Below, piece after piece: positions 1 to 9,312 of a stretch of 64,000 bases of DNA. The notes beneath the pieces were generated by a model that was given only the letters and a program-made list of their open reading frames with translations, did no database searches and was not told the DNA's origin. This DNA is from Cupriavidus sp. 2SB. GTDB lineage: Bacteria > Pseudomonadota > Gammaproteobacteria > Burkholderiales > Burkholderiaceae. The stretch lies in contig NZ_SCMX01000034.1 in the NCBI RefSeq assembly GCF_005503625.1, forward strand, positions 1-64,000. The letters are read 5' to 3'. The position numbers and the translations under genes were made by a program. Each line of letters starts with the position of its first letter. The stretch's first letter is position 1.

Positions 1-36
1 GGGTGGGGTCTACGTGTCCGAGGGCATCGAGCGCCC

Positions 37-68
37 AAAAAAAACGCCCCGCTCGTGAGAGACGGGGC
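37..68 (-). terminator. Intrinsic terminator, minus strand
   Basis: Read on the minus strand, a GC stem (CGGGGC at 63-68 pairing with GCCCCG at 46-51) is followed by a run of eight T (37-44). It lies 118 bases beyond the stop of the rRNA methyltransferase gene and probably ends that leftward transcript. Nothing else recognisable lies between it and that gene. Confidence 0.7.
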
Positions 69-185
69 CATTACCACGAAGACTGATAAGAAGAGACGGT
101 CAGACACCTGCCAATGCCCAACCGTGAGATGAATCTTAGGTGGTCAATATGACCTCCAGAAGTCAGTTCCGAGGCAGTTTCGGAC

Positions 186-1379
186 TCAGACTTTTTCGAG
201 CAGCAGGCCCTTGAGGTATTCGCCTTCGGGGAATGCTGCCGACATCGGATGGTCGGTGCCGGCCGAGAGACGACGCAGGATGCGGGCGTCGGCGCGGGCA
301 TCGGTGACGGCGCCGGCCACGATCTTGTGGAACAGCTCCATGCCGATGGCGCCGGAGCACGAGTACGTGAACAGCAGGCCGCCCGGGCGCAGCAGTTGCA
401 TGCCGACCAGGTTGATTTCCTTGTAGGCACGCGCGGCGCGGTCGATATGCGCAGCGGAGGGTGCGAACTTGGGCGGGTCCAGCACGATCAGGTCGAACTG
501 GCGGCCTTCGGCGCGGAACTCGCGCAGCATCTTGAACACGTCGGCGTCGAGCCACGTAGCGCGGTCGGCATCGAAGCCGTTCAGCGTTACGTTGTTCGCG
601 GCGGTCTTGAGGGCTTCGCCCGACGAATCGATCGACGTCACCGATGTGGCACCGCCGCGCAGCGCGGCCAGCGAGAAGCCACCCGTGTAGCAGAAGCAGT
701 TCAGCACCTCGCGGCCTTCGGCCAGATCGCCGACGAGCTTGCGGTTGTCGCGCTGATCGACATAGAAACCGGTCTTGTGGCCGTTGCGCACGTCCACGTA
801 GTACTTCACGCCGTGCTCGGTCACCGACAGTTCCGGATCGGGCTCGGCACCGGCCAGCACGCCGGTCACGAGTTCCAGGCCCTCGCGCTGGCGCACTGCT
901 GCGTCCGATCGTTCGTAGACGTTCGGGCAGCCGGTTTCGCGGATCAGCGCCTGTACCAGCGCGTCCTTCCACTGCTCCACACCCGCCGAGTTGAACTGGC
1001 AGACCAGTTGGCCGCGCTCGCCTTCGCCGTAGTAGTCCACAACGAGTCCGGGAATGCGGTCGGCTTCGCCAAAGATCAGGCGCACGGCACTGGTGTCGCG
1101 CACCCACTGCTTGCGATGGGCCACGGCAGCGGCCACGCGGCGCTTGAAGAGCGCGTGGTCCACGGGCTCGTTCTCGTCGAACGTCCACACGCGCACGCGG
1201 ATCTGCGATTCGGGACTGTAGGCGCCGCGCGCCAGGAAGCGGCCATCGGCGGCCCGGACGACCACGGTCGATCCCGACTCGCAGCGGCCTTCGGTCGAGG
1301 CGATACCCGTGGCGTAGATCCACGGATGGCGGCGCAGCAGGGATTTTTCCTTGCCCGGCTTGAGGGTAATGACGTTCAT
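186..1379 (-). CDS. rlmI: 23S rRNA (cytosine-C5) methyltransferase, RlmI family
   Basis: This 397-residue protein is a class I SAM-dependent RNA methyltransferase of the RlmI family, which in E. coli makes m5C1962 in 23S rRNA. An N-terminal PUA-like RNA-binding domain spans about residues 1-75. The SAM-binding loop is at NCFCYTGGFS (227-236), the substrate motif DPPKF at 301-305, and the expected catalytic cysteine lies in TYSCS (C341). The length fits the family. The ATG at 1377-1379 lies only 5 bases after the DUF493 stop, so the two genes are probably cotranscribed. The exact target base is inferred from the family. Confidence 0.88.
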   Translation of the reverse strand: MNVITLKPGKEKSLLRRHPWIYATGIASTEGRCESGSTVVVRAADGRFLARGAYSPESQIRVRVWTFDENEPVDHALFKRRVAAAVAHRKQWVRDTSAVRLIFGEADRIPGLVVDYYGEGERGQLVCQFNSAGVEQWKDALVQALIRETGCPNVYERSDAAVRQREGLELVTGVLAGAEPDPELSVTEHGVKYYVDVRNGHKTGFYVDQRDNRKLVGDLAEGREVLNCFCYTGGFSLAALRGGATSVTSIDSSGEALKTAANNVTLNGFDADRATWLDADVFKMLREFRAEGRQFDLIVLDPPKFAPSAAHIDRAARAYKEINLVGMQLLRPGGLLFTYSCSGAIGMELFHKIVAGAVTDARADARILRRLSAGTDHPMSAAFPEGEYLKGLLLEKV

Positions 1380-1383
1380 GCGG

Positions 1384-1692
1384 TTACAGCACCACCTTGA
1401 CCATCGGGTGCGACGTCAGCGTGCGATACAGCTCGTCGAGCTGCTCGCGGCTGGTGACCCACACGGTCACGGTCAGGCCCAGGTAGTTGCCGTTGCGCGA
1501 CGGACGCATCTCCATCTTGCCGGCGTGGAAGTTCGGGTCGAATTCCTGGATCAGCGTCACGATGGCTTCGGCAAAGCCGTCCTGCATCGCGCCCATCACC
1601 TTGATCGGGAAATCGCTCGGGTATTCGATCAGCGACTGCTCGGGCGGGATATCGCCCGGGATCAGCGGACCGTCTTTCGGATCTGTCGTCAT
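1384..1692 (-). CDS. DUF493 family protein (YbeD-like)
   Basis: A 102-residue small cytosolic protein of the DUF493/YbeD family, which has a ferredoxin-like ACT-type fold. Its biochemical role is not established. The segment IPPEQSLIEYPSDFPIKVMG and the C-terminal hydrophobic strand VKVVL fit the family. I chose the ATG at 1690-1692 (MTTDPKDG). A longer reading begins inside the dacC 3' end and adds 16 residues unlike the family. In many proteobacteria a ybeD-type gene follows a dacA/dacC-type gene, and the same order is seen here on the minus strand, 11 bases after dacC. Confidence 0.8.
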   Translation of the reverse strand: MTTDPKDGPLIPGDIPPEQSLIEYPSDFPIKVMGAMQDGFAEAIVTLIQEFDPNFHAGKMEMRPSRNGNYLGLTVTVWVTSREQLDELYRTLTSHPMVKVVL

Positions 1693-1703
1693 TGAGAGCC
1701 TTC

Positions 1704-2909
1704 TTACTTGCGCTTGAACCAGAGGCGGATCGTATCCCACAGGCGGCCGAAGAAGCCGGCTTCCGGCACTTCTTCCAGCGCCACTACCGGGAACTCGCCC
1801 ACCTTGCTGTTGCCGTCCATCAGCTTGACCGTGCCTACCTGCTGGCCGGCCGAGATCGGCGCGAGCAGCAGTTCCTGGCGCTCCAGCACCGGCTTCAGGC
1901 GGCCGCCCGTGCCCTTGGGCACCGTGACGAACGTCTCGTTGGCCACGCCGATCTTGACCGTGCCGGACTTGCCCTTGTAGATCTCGGGCGTGGCCAGGAC
2001 CTGGCCCTTGTCGTACAGGCGCAGCGTGTCGAAGAACTGGAAGCCGTAGTTCAGCACCTTCAGGCTTTCCTGCGTACGCACCTGGTCGGACGCCGTGCCG
2101 ATCATGATCGAGATCAGGCGGCGCTGGCCGTTCGGCACATTGGCCAGCGGACGCTGGGCCGACGAGATCAGGCAGTAGCCGGCAGACTTGGTGTGGCCGG
2201 TCTTCACGCCATCGACGGTCGGGTCGATGTACAGCAGGCGGTTGCGGTTAGGCTGCTTGATCTTGTTATAGGTGAACTCCTTCTGCGAGTACATCGCGTA
2301 GTACTCGGGGAAGTCCTTGATCAGGCGCGTGGTCAGCGTGGCCAGGTCCACGGCCGTGGTGTAGTGCTCCGGGTCGGGCACGCCATCGGTGTTCGTGAAG
2401 TGCGTGTTCTTCATGCCCATGCGCTGCGCTTCGCGATTCATCATCGCCACGAAGCCTTCCTCGGAGCCGCCCACGGCCTCGGCCAGCGCCAGCGCCGCGT
2501 CGTTGCCCGACTGGACGATCAGGCCCATCAGCAGGTCCTGCACCTTCACCGGCTTGCCAGCCTCGATGAACATGCGCGACTCATCGCTTTTCACCTTCCG
2601 CACGATGTCCGTGGGGGTGACGATCTGGTCCAGCGTCAGGCGCTTTTCCTTGAGCGCCTCGAACGCCAGGTAGGCGGTCATGATCTTGGTCAGCGATGCG
2701 GGTTCGATGCGCAGATCGGCGTTTTGCGACGCCAGGGCCTGGCCACTGGTCACGTCGAACAGCATCCAGGACTTGGCGGCAACCTGCGGCATCGGCACGC
2801 CTTGCGCCATTACGGCGGCGGGGGCGGCGGCAAGCGCGGTGGCAATCGTCGCGGCAATGGCGACCGGGGCAAAGGCGGATGCAAAGTGCGGCGTGGCTCT
2901 GTTCAGCAT
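1704..2909 (-). CDS. dacC: D-alanyl-D-alanine carboxypeptidase (PBP5/6 type)
   Basis: A low-molecular-mass penicillin-binding protein of 401 residues that trims the terminal D-Ala from peptidoglycan pentapeptides in the periplasm. All three active-site motifs are present: SLTK (S72-K75), SGN (134-136) and KTG (237-239). Residues 1-35 form a signal peptide ending near AVMAQ. A PBP5-type C-terminal domain and an amphipathic tail (WDTIRLWFKRK) would hold it on the outer face of the inner membrane. The start at 2907-2909 is chosen because it gives a proper signal peptide. An in-frame upstream start would put 23 charged residues before it. It is followed by the DUF493 gene. Confidence 0.9.
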   Translation of the reverse strand: MLNRATPHFASAFAPVAIAATIATALAAAPAAVMAQGVPMPQVAAKSWMLFDVTSGQALASQNADLRIEPASLTKIMTAYLAFEALKEKRLTLDQIVTPTDIVRKVKSDESRMFIEAGKPVKVQDLLMGLIVQSGNDAALALAEAVGGSEEGFVAMMNREAQRMGMKNTHFTNTDGVPDPEHYTTAVDLATLTTRLIKDFPEYYAMYSQKEFTYNKIKQPNRNRLLYIDPTVDGVKTGHTKSAGYCLISSAQRPLANVPNGQRRLISIMIGTASDQVRTQESLKVLNYGFQFFDTLRLYDKGQVLATPEIYKGKSGTVKIGVANETFVTVPKGTGGRLKPVLERQELLLAPISAGQQVGTVKLMDGNSKVGEFPVVALEEVPEAGFFGRLWDTIRLWFKRK

Positions 2910-2955
2910 GTGCGGATATCCAACGAAAAAAAGGTTGCTGCGCGGACGGGACGAA

Positions 2956-3600
2956 TCACCGTACCCACGCGTTGACAACGAGCTGCTTGATCAGGTGCAG
3001 CTTGCGATGAAAGAAATGGTCGGCGCCGGGAATGACGATGACCGGCAGTTCCTGTGGCCGCGCCCAGTCCAGCACGCTGGCCAGTGCCACGGTCTCGTCC
3101 TGCTCGCCATGGATCACGATGGTGTCGGCCGGCACGGTAGCCACCTCCCAGCGGCTCGTGGCCGTGCCCACCAGCACCAGCCGCTGTGCGGGCGTGCCCG
3201 CTTCGGCCAGGCGGCGCCCCACGTGCGTCTGCACGAAGCTGCCGAAGGAGAAACCGCCCAGCGCCAACGGCAGCGAAGCCACGTCTGCGGACCACGCGGT
3301 CTGCGTGCGCATCCAGTCGATCACGGCCAACAGGTCGTCCTGCTCGCCGATGCCCTTGTCATGCTCGCCCTCGGTATTGCCCACGCCACGGAAGTTCGGA
3401 CGCACCGTGGCATATCCGAGCGCGACGAAGGTGCGCGCCAGCGTCTGCGCCACCTTGTTGTCCTTGGTGCCGGCAAACAGCGGATGCGGATGCGCCACGA
3501 GCGCCAGCCCGCGCACGGGTTCGTTCTGCGGCAGATCGATCGAGATATCGATGGCGCCGACGGGGCCGGCGATGGTGGTGACCTGGGTATGCGCGTTCAT
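2956..3600 (-). CDS. Alpha/beta hydrolase (dienelactone-hydrolase-like)
   Basis: A 214-residue cytosolic alpha/beta hydrolase with no signal peptide. The nucleophile elbow GGFSFGS places the serine at S118. D168 (HGEQDE) and H195 (GADHFFH) complete the triad. The HPHP motif near residue 38 and the NFRGVG loop near 69-74 are typical of the small YfhR/CocE-related group often annotated only as alpha/beta hydrolase. The substrate is unknown. It lies upstream of dacC in the same direction (46 bases to the dacC start). Confidence 0.8.
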   Translation of the reverse strand: MNAHTQVTTIAGPVGAIDISIDLPQNEPVRGLALVAHPHPLFAGTKDNKVAQTLARTFVALGYATVRPNFRGVGNTEGEHDKGIGEQDDLLAVIDWMRTQTAWSADVASLPLALGGFSFGSFVQTHVGRRLAEAGTPAQRLVLVGTATSRWEVATVPADTIVIHGEQDETVALASVLDWARPQELPVIVIPGADHFFHRKLHLIKQLVVNAWVR

Positions 3601-3661
3601 GGTGGCAGGGGCAGGGGGCTACGGATCTACGGAACGACTGGACGACAGGCAGCGGCACAAC

Positions 3662-3684
3662 AAAAAACCGGGCTTTGGACCCGG
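3662..3684 (-). terminator. Intrinsic terminator after the 2Fe-2S protein gene
   Basis: On the minus strand a CCGGG (3680-3684) / CCCGG (3668-3672) stem with a 7-base loop is followed by six T (3662-3667). It lies 20 bases past the stop of the gene at 3704-4024. Confidence 0.65.
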
Positions 3685-3703
3685 CGCGGGCGCGTGGTGC
3701 GGA

Positions 3704-4024
3704 TCAGTGATCCACCATCAGTCGTTCGACGGGGACGCCGTTGACCAGATGGCTGTCGATGATCTCGTCGATGTCCTGCTCGTCGACGAACGTGTACCAG
3801 ACGGCCTCGGGGTAGACCACCAGCACCGGGCCGAGTTCACAACGGTTCAGGCAACCCGCCTTGTTGATGCGCACGCGGCCTTCGGCCCCGGCAATGCCCA
3901 GTTGCTTGCAGCGCTTCTTGGCGTACTCCTGCATGGCCTTGGCATTGTGGTCGGCACAGCAGGCCTTGCCGTCGTCGCGCTCGTTCAGGCAGAAGAAGAC
4001 GTGGTGTTTGTAGTAGCTGCTCAT
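3704..4024 (-). CDS. (2Fe-2S) ferredoxin domain protein, thioredoxin-like fold
   Basis: A 106-residue protein of the thioredoxin-like [2Fe-2S] ferredoxin family, related to the NuoE C-terminal domain. Cysteines at 12, 22, 23, 39, 58 and 62 include the expected pair near the N terminus and the CLNRC pair (58 and 62). The sequence KHHVFFCLNER at the N terminus is characteristic. The electron partner is unknown. The ATG at 4022-4024 is preferred: the upstream in-frame extension of 55 residues is basic and unlike the family, and it would run into the dctA regulatory region. Confidence 0.8.
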   Translation of the reverse strand: MSSYYKHHVFFCLNERDDGKACCADHNAKAMQEYAKKRCKQLGIAGAEGRVRINKAGCLNRCELGPVLVVYPEAVWYTFVDEQDIDEIIDSHLVNGVPVERLMVDH

Positions 4025-4141
4025 GACGGCGAGCCGGCAATCGAGGCACCAGCGGCATGAGGCTGGCAGCCGCGCGCGGCGGAATCGGGAAAGGTCGGAA
4101 TTATACGTGTTCGTGCCGGCGCATCCGCATGCGGACGGCGA

Positions 4142-4306
4142 CCGGAATTCCGGAATCGACGATGTGCGCATGGCACCCGGGACCGGCATTTGCGCGCGGA
4201 AACCTGGCTTTCATGGCGATTTCATGCCCGATGCGCCACTTTTTGGGGCATCGATAGCATTGTCACTGTCCGAATCTCCGGAAGCCCCGATTCCGGAATT
4301 CCGGAA
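4142..4306 (+). promoter_or_regulatory. Palindromic CCGGAATTCCGG sites, candidate DctD upstream activator sites
   Basis: Two perfect palindromes lie in the 456-base gap before dctA: CCGGAATTCCGG at 4142-4153 and TTCCGGAATTCCGGAA at 4291-4306. A related half-palindrome, CTCCGG, lies at 4276-4281. Their position about 70-240 bases upstream of the -24/-12 promoter suits enhancer sites for a sigma-54 activator. The DctD encoded two genes downstream is the obvious candidate. The binding assignment is inference. Confidence 0.45.
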
Positions 4307-4377
4307 CGCCGGAGAGGCTGCGCGGGCGTTGAAAAGGGTTTTCCTTTGAAATCAAGGGCTTGTGGATTCGCCGGGCG

Positions 4378-4394
4378 TTGGCATGGCCGTTGCA
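4378..4394 (+). promoter_or_regulatory. Sigma-54 (-24/-12) promoter of dctA
   Basis: TTGGCATGGCCGTTGCA matches the RpoN consensus YTGGCAYGRNNNTTGCW at every fixed position, with the invariant GG and GC elements ten bases apart. It lies about 85 bases before the dctA start codon. dctA is a classic RpoN-dependent gene activated by DctD. Confidence 0.8.
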
Positions 4395-4480
4395 ATTAGT
4401 TACAGCAGACGCGCCCGAGGCGCGCGACGTGGGCGCCTTCCGAGCGCCCGGCACCGGTCAAACACACCGAGGAAGACACC

Positions 4481-5767
4481 ATGAGGAAACCCTTCTACAA
4501 GATCCTGTACGTCCAGGTTCTGTTCGCGATTGCCGTGGGCATCATGCTCGGCCATTTCGCGCCGCAGACCGGCGTGGAAATGAAGCCGCTCGGCGATGCC
4601 TTCATCAAGCTGATCAAGATGATCATCGGCCCGATCATTTTCTGTACCGTGGTGTCCGGCATTGCCGGCATGCGCGACATGAAGAAGGTAGGGCGCGTGG
4701 GAGGCAAGGCGCTGCTCTATTTCGAGATCGTCTCGTCGTTCGCGCTGGTGATCGGCCTGCTGGCGTCGCACCTGCTGAAGCCGGGCGTCGGCTTCAACAT
4801 CGATCCGGCCACGCTGGACACCAAGTCGATCTCGCAATACGTGTCGAAGGCCCACGGCCAGAGCACGGTCGAGTTCTTCATGCACATCATCCCCGACACG
4901 ATCTTCAGCGCGTTCGCCAACGGCGACATCCTGCAGATCCTGCTGGTCTCGCTGTTCTTCGGTTCGGCGCTGGCCATCGTGGGTGACCGCGCGCGCGTGA
5001 TCCACGAGATGGTGGATCAGGTGTCGAAGGTGTTCTTCCACATCGTCCATGTGATCACCAAGGTGGCACCGATCGGTGCTTTCGGTGCCATGGCATTCAC
5101 CATCGGCAAGTACGGCCTGGGCTCGCTGGTGCCGCTGCTGAAGCTGATCGGCACGTTCTACTTCACGGCCATCGTGTTCGTGCTGGTGGTGCTGGGCACC
5201 GTGGCACGGCTGACGGGTTTCTCGATCATCCGCTTCATCGCGTACATCAAGGAAGAGCTGCTGATCGTGCTGGGCACGAGCTCGTCTGAAGCCGCGCTGC
5301 CGCACCTGATGGAGAAGATGGAGAAGCTGGGCTGCTCGAAGTCCGTGGTGGGCCTGGTTGTGCCGACCGGTTACTCGTTCAATCTCGACGGCACCAACAT
5401 CTACATGACGATGGCGGTGATCTTCATCGCGCAGGCCACCAATATCGAGCTGACGCTGCTGCAGCAACTGACGATCCTCGGTGTGGCCATGATCACGTCC
5501 AAGGGCGCCAGCGGCGTGACCGGCTCGGGCTTCATCACGCTGGCGGCCACGCTGGCCGTGGTGCCGACGATTCCGGTGGCGGGCATGGTGCTGATCCTTG
5601 GTATCGACCGCTTCATGAGCGAGTGCCGCGCGCTGACCAACATCGTCGGCAACGGCGTGGCCACCGTGGTGGTGTCTGCCTGGGAACGCGAACTCGACCG
5701 TGCGCGCCTGAACCGCGTGCTGCAGGGTGGCGACGATGACAGCGTCGCGCTCGCCGACGCTCGCTGA
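4481..5767 (+). CDS. dctA: C4-dicarboxylate:proton/cation symporter DctA
   Basis: A 428-residue inner-membrane transporter of the DAACS (glutamate/dicarboxylate symporter) family that imports succinate, fumarate and malate. The re-entrant serine-rich motif TSSSEAALP (266-274) and the substrate/cation motif NLDGTNIY (301-308) are intact. The N terminus [14 protein letters not shown] is typical of DctA rather than glutamate carriers. It starts behind a consensus sigma-54 promoter, and dctB/dctD follow directly. The SD-like AGGAAG before the ATG supports the start. Confidence 0.95.
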   Translation: MRKPFYKILYVQVLFAIAVGIMLGHFAPQTGVEMKPLGDAFIKLIKMIIGPIIFCTVVSGIAGMRDMKKVGRVGGKALLYFEIVSSFALVIGLLASHLLKPGVGFNIDPATLDTKSISQYVSKAHGQSTVEFFMHIIPDTIFSAFANGDILQILLVSLFFGSALAIVGDRARVIHEMVDQVSKVFFHIVHVITKVAPIGAFGAMAFTIGKYGLGSLVPLLKLIGTFYFTAIVFVLVVLGTVARLTGFSIIRFIAYIKEELLIVLGTSSSEAALPHLMEKMEKLGCSKSVVGLVVPTGYSFNLDGTNIYMTMAVIFIAQATNIELTLLQQLTILGVAMITSKGASGVTGSGFITLAATLAVVPTIPVAGMVLILGIDRFMSECRALTNIVGNGVATVVVSAWERELDRARLNRVLQGGDDDSVALADAR

Positions 5768-5888
5768 CGTGACGCTGGCCGCGCCCCCTGGGGAGGCGGC
5801 CTCTCCCGCGGGCAGCGGGGAAGCCGGGCCGGGCGGCGGTCAGTCCGGCCAGCGGGTATCATCGGCGCGAGAGCTTCCGCGCCCATCG

Positions 5889-7892
5889 ATGCCCCATTCC
5901 GACGACTTCCTCGCCGTGCACGACCCCACCGCCCCCGACGCACTGCACGCGCCGGAGAACGGCTCGCGCTGGTGGGGATTCGCCGTCGCGCTGCTGGCGG
6001 GGCTGCTGATCCTCTGCTCGCTGACGTGGCTGCTGTCGGTGCAGCGTGGCATTGCGGCGCTGCAACAGTCCACCGCCATGCGCGCGGATCGCTACGCCGC
6101 CACGCTCGAATCCACGCTCGACCGCTACGAATTCCTGCCAGCGCTGGTGTCGCTGCACCCCTCGGTGCGCGCATTGCTGGCCTCGCCGCAGGACCCCGCG
6201 CGCATTGCCGCGGTCAACGACTACCTTGTCGATGTCAATCGGCGCGCACGCGCCTCGGCCACCTATGTGATCGCCGCCAATGGCATCGCGCTGGCCGCCA
6301 GCAATCACGGGGAGCCCGGCAGTTTCGTGGGCACCGACTATCGCTTCCGTCCGTACTTCCAGCGCGCCGCGCGTGGCGAGATCGGGCGTTTCTACGCCAT
6401 CGGCATCACCAGCGACGAACCGGGCTACTACATCGCCCAGCCGATCGAGGCAGGTGGAAAGTTCATCGGCGTCACGGTCGTGAAGCTGAACCTGGAGTGG
6501 TTCCAGCGCGCCGGATCGGGACGTGGCGAGCCGCTGCTGGTCTCCGACGATCACGGCGTGATCTTCCTCTCATCGGTGCCCGGATGGCAGTACCGCACGC
6601 TGCGTCCGCTGCCGCGCGACCTGCAGGCGGAGATCGTCAACAGCCGCCAGTATCACGATGTGGATGTGCGCCCGTTGCCGCTGCAGCCGCTCGATTCGCC
6701 GGTCACGCGCTGGCTGGCCAATGCCACGCTGAGCGATGGCGAGCGGCTGGTGCGCGTAGGCAACGCCGAACGCGGCGCGCCCGATGTACCCGATGGCATC
6801 GACGAGGCAGGCATGCGCTTCGGACTCTCTGCGGACGGCGCGGACCGCTATCTCGAAATCAACCGCTCGGTGGGGCCGGCCGGCTGGAACATGCAGGTCA
6901 TGGCGCCGCTCGACCCGGTGCTGGCCAATGCGCGTGGCGCCACCATCGGCGCGGCGCTCGCCTATGCGTGCGTGTGCCTGCTGCTGGTGAACCTGCGCCA
7001 GCGCCGCCAGCGCGCGCGGGACATGCAGTACAGCCGACGCCTGCTCGAAGCGGCCTATGACGAACTGGAGCGTCGCGTGGAGGCGCGTACCGCCGACCTC
7101 ATGGCCATCAACGAACAACTCGAAGGCGAAGTGGCCGAACGCACGCGCGCCGAGAGCGAACTGCGCGCCACGCAGGACGAACTCGTACAGGCCAGCAAGC
7201 TCGCGGCACTGGGACAGATGGCGGCCGGCATCACGCATGAACTGAACCAGCCGCTGGCGGCGCTGCGCACGTTCTCGGATAACACGCGCGTGCTGCTGGA
7301 GCGCGGGCAGCTCGACGCGGCCACAGGCAATCTCACGGCCATCGCCGGACTCACCGAGCGCATGGGCAAGATCACCAGCCAGCTCAAGCTGTTCGCAGGC
7401 AAGGCACGGCAGCGGCGCAATGCGGTGCAGGTCCGCGCGGCCATCGATCATGTGCTGCAACTGATTGCGCCCCGGCTCGGCACCACCACGCTGGCCGTGC
7501 ATGGTCTGGAAGACTGCCCGGACCTCGGCGTCTGGGCCGATGAATTGAAGCTCGAACAAGTACTGCTCAACCTCGTTGGCAACGCGCTCGACGCCATTGC
7601 TGGCGAAGGCCGGCCCGATGGTCACATCGACGTGACCGTGGAAGCGGCGGAAGAGCGCGTGCGCATTGCCGTGCGCGACAACGGCCCGGGCATCGCACCG
7701 GAAGCCTTGCCGCGCCTGTTCGAACCGTTTTTCACGACCAAGGAGATCGGCCAGGGGCTGGGTCTTGGGCTCGCCATCTCGTCGTCGATCGTGCGGGAGT
7801 TCAGCGGTCAATTGACGGCCGGCAACCTGGCAGAGGGCGGGGCGGAGTTCGTAGTGACGCTGCGGCGGGCGCGGCAGCCGGTGGCCGCATGA
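5889..7892 (+). CDS. dctB: C4-dicarboxylate sensor histidine kinase DctB
   Basis: A 667-residue sensor kinase. It has a transmembrane helix at about 29-50, a periplasmic double-Cache (PAS-like) ligand domain of about 290 residues, a second helix at about 350-370, and a coiled coil. The HisKA box ITHELNQPL follows (phospho-acceptor H450), then an HATPase domain with N box NLVGNALDAI near 561, G1 DNGPGI, FEPFFTTKE and GLGLGLAIS. It should sense periplasmic dicarboxylates and phosphorylate DctD. The ATG at 5889 is chosen because an earlier in-frame start would overlap the dctA end and add 54 low-complexity residues. No strong SD is visible, so the start is less certain than the gene. Confidence 0.92.
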   Translation: MPHSDDFLAVHDPTAPDALHAPENGSRWWGFAVALLAGLLILCSLTWLLSVQRGIAALQQSTAMRADRYAATLESTLDRYEFLPALVSLHPSVRALLASPQDPARIAAVNDYLVDVNRRARASATYVIAANGIALAASNHGEPGSFVGTDYRFRPYFQRAARGEIGRFYAIGITSDEPGYYIAQPIEAGGKFIGVTVVKLNLEWFQRAGSGRGEPLLVSDDHGVIFLSSVPGWQYRTLRPLPRDLQAEIVNSRQYHDVDVRPLPLQPLDSPVTRWLANATLSDGERLVRVGNAERGAPDVPDGIDEAGMRFGLSADGADRYLEINRSVGPAGWNMQVMAPLDPVLANARGATIGAALAYACVCLLLVNLRQRRQRARDMQYSRRLLEAAYDELERRVEARTADLMAINEQLEGEVAERTRAESELRATQDELVQASKLAALGQMAAGITHELNQPLAALRTFSDNTRVLLERGQLDAATGNLTAIAGLTERMGKITSQLKLFAGKARQRRNAVQVRAAIDHVLQLIAPRLGTTTLAVHGLEDCPDLGVWADELKLEQVLLNLVGNALDAIAGEGRPDGHIDVTVEAAEERVRIAVRDNGPGIAPEALPRLFEPFFTTKEIGQGLGLGLAISSSIVREFSGQLTAGNLAEGGAEFVVTLRRARQPVAA

Positions 7893-7922
7893 GATCGACA
7901 TGCGCATGACGAGGACAGGGAC

Positions 7923-9254
7923 ATGATGGCGATGCAAGACGGACTGCGCGTGCTGTTCGTGGAAGACGAACCCCTGGTGCGCCAGGCCACGGCGCAGAGC
8001 CTGGAACTGGCCGGGTTTGCGGTATTGGCGCTGCCATCGGCGGAAGCGGCCATGCCGCATCTGAGTGCGGATTTCCCCGGCGTCCTGGTGACCGATGTGC
8101 GGCTCGGTGGCGCATCGGGACTCGACTTGCTCCAGCACAGCCGCAACGTGGCGCCCGGTGTGCCCGTGATCCTCGTCACCGGCCATGGCGATATCACGAT
8201 GGCCGTGCAGGCCATGCGCGAAGGCGCCTACGACTTCATCGAGAAGCCATTCGGCGCCGACCGGTTGACCGAGACGGTACGCCGCGCACTGGAGCGCCGC
8301 GCGCTGGAACTCGAAAACCTCGCCCTGCGCCGCGAACTGGCAGGCCAGGCCGCCGGCACGCGCATCATCGGCCGCTCCCCCGCCATGGGGCAGGTGCGTG
8401 ACCTGATTGCCAACGTGGCAGCCACCGATGTGCCGGTGATGATCAACGGCGAGACTGGTACGGGCAAGGAACTGGTGGCACGCAGCCTGCACGCGTTGTC
8501 AACGCGCCGCGATGCACCGTTCATCGCGCTGAATTGCGGCGCGGTGCCCGAAGCGATTTTCGAGTCCGAGATGTTCGGCCACGAGCCGGGCGCCTTCACG
8601 GGCGCGGGCAAGCGCCGCATCGGCAAGCTCGAACATGCATCGGGCGGTACGCTGTTCCTCGACGAGATCGAGAGCATGCCGCTGGCATTGCAGGTCAAGC
8701 TGTTGCGCGTGTTGCAGGAGGGCACGCTGGAGCGGCTGGGATCGAATGCATCGGTGCCGATCGACGTGCGCATCGTGGCCGCCGCCAAGGGCGACATGGA
8801 AGCGCTGGTGGCGCAAGGCGCCTTCCGGCAGGATCTGCTGTACCGGCTCAACGTGGTGACGATTCCGCTACCGCCGCTGCGCGATCGCCGCGAAGACATC
8901 GTGCCGCTGTTCGAGCATTTCACGCTGGTGGCGGCCGTGCGCTACCAGCGCCCAGCGCCGATCCTCTCGGAGTCTCAACGCCAGCAACTGATGCAGCGGC
9001 CCTGGCCGGGCAATGTGCGCGAGCTGCGCAATGCCGCCGACCGCTTCGTGCTGGGCGTGCCCGAGGGCGGGTCCGCAGCGAAGGCGGAATCCGTCGATGA
9101 CACCACACCGCTGCGCGAGCGTATGGAGCGTTACGAGCGCGCGGTGATCGCGGACACGCTCGCGCACACCGGTGGGGCCGTGAGCCAGGCGGCCGATCTG
9201 CTGCAGGTGGGCAAGGCCACGCTGTACGACAAGATCAAGCGCTACGGACTGTAG
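7923..9254 (+). CDS. dctD: C4-dicarboxylate response regulator DctD (sigma-54 activator)
   Basis: A 443-residue NtrC-family regulator. The receiver domain (1-125) has the acidic pair E14/D15 and phospho-acceptor D58. The AAA+ domain has Walker A GETGTGKE near 176-183 and the sigma-54 contact loop GAFTGA near 223-228. A Fis-type helix-turn-helix lies at about 400-443. It should open transcription at the RpoN promoter of dctA. A good SD (GAGGACAGG) precedes the start. A second in-frame ATG directly follows the first, so the start could be 3 bases later. It lies 30 bases after dctB, cotranscribed. Confidence 0.93.
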   Translation: MMAMQDGLRVLFVEDEPLVRQATAQSLELAGFAVLALPSAEAAMPHLSADFPGVLVTDVRLGGASGLDLLQHSRNVAPGVPVILVTGHGDITMAVQAMREGAYDFIEKPFGADRLTETVRRALERRALELENLALRRELAGQAAGTRIIGRSPAMGQVRDLIANVAATDVPVMINGETGTGKELVARSLHALSTRRDAPFIALNCGAVPEAIFESEMFGHEPGAFTGAGKRRIGKLEHASGGTLFLDEIESMPLALQVKLLRVLQEGTLERLGSNASVPIDVRIVAAAKGDMEALVAQGAFRQDLLYRLNVVTIPLPPLRDRREDIVPLFEHFTLVAAVRYQRPAPILSESQRQQLMQRPWPGNVRELRNAADRFVLGVPEGGSAAKAESVDDTTPLRERMERYERAVIADTLAHTGGAVSQAADLLQVGKATLYDKIKRYGL

Positions 9255-9267
9255 TTCGACTACGCTT

Positions 9268-9302
9268 TCTTCCCCCCTCGCCCGTGAAGCGGAAGAGGGG
9301 AG
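9268..9302 (+). repeat. Imperfect hairpin, degenerate REP-like unit or dctD terminator
   Basis: CCCCTC and GAGGGG arms (about 9275-9300) flank a short loop just after the dctD stop. The arms resemble the CCCCTCTCCCGC units found near 12.3 and 43.7 kb but are degenerate. It may serve as a dctD terminator. No T tract follows, so its role is unclear. Confidence 0.35.
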
Positions 9303-9312
9303 AAAGCCCCTC

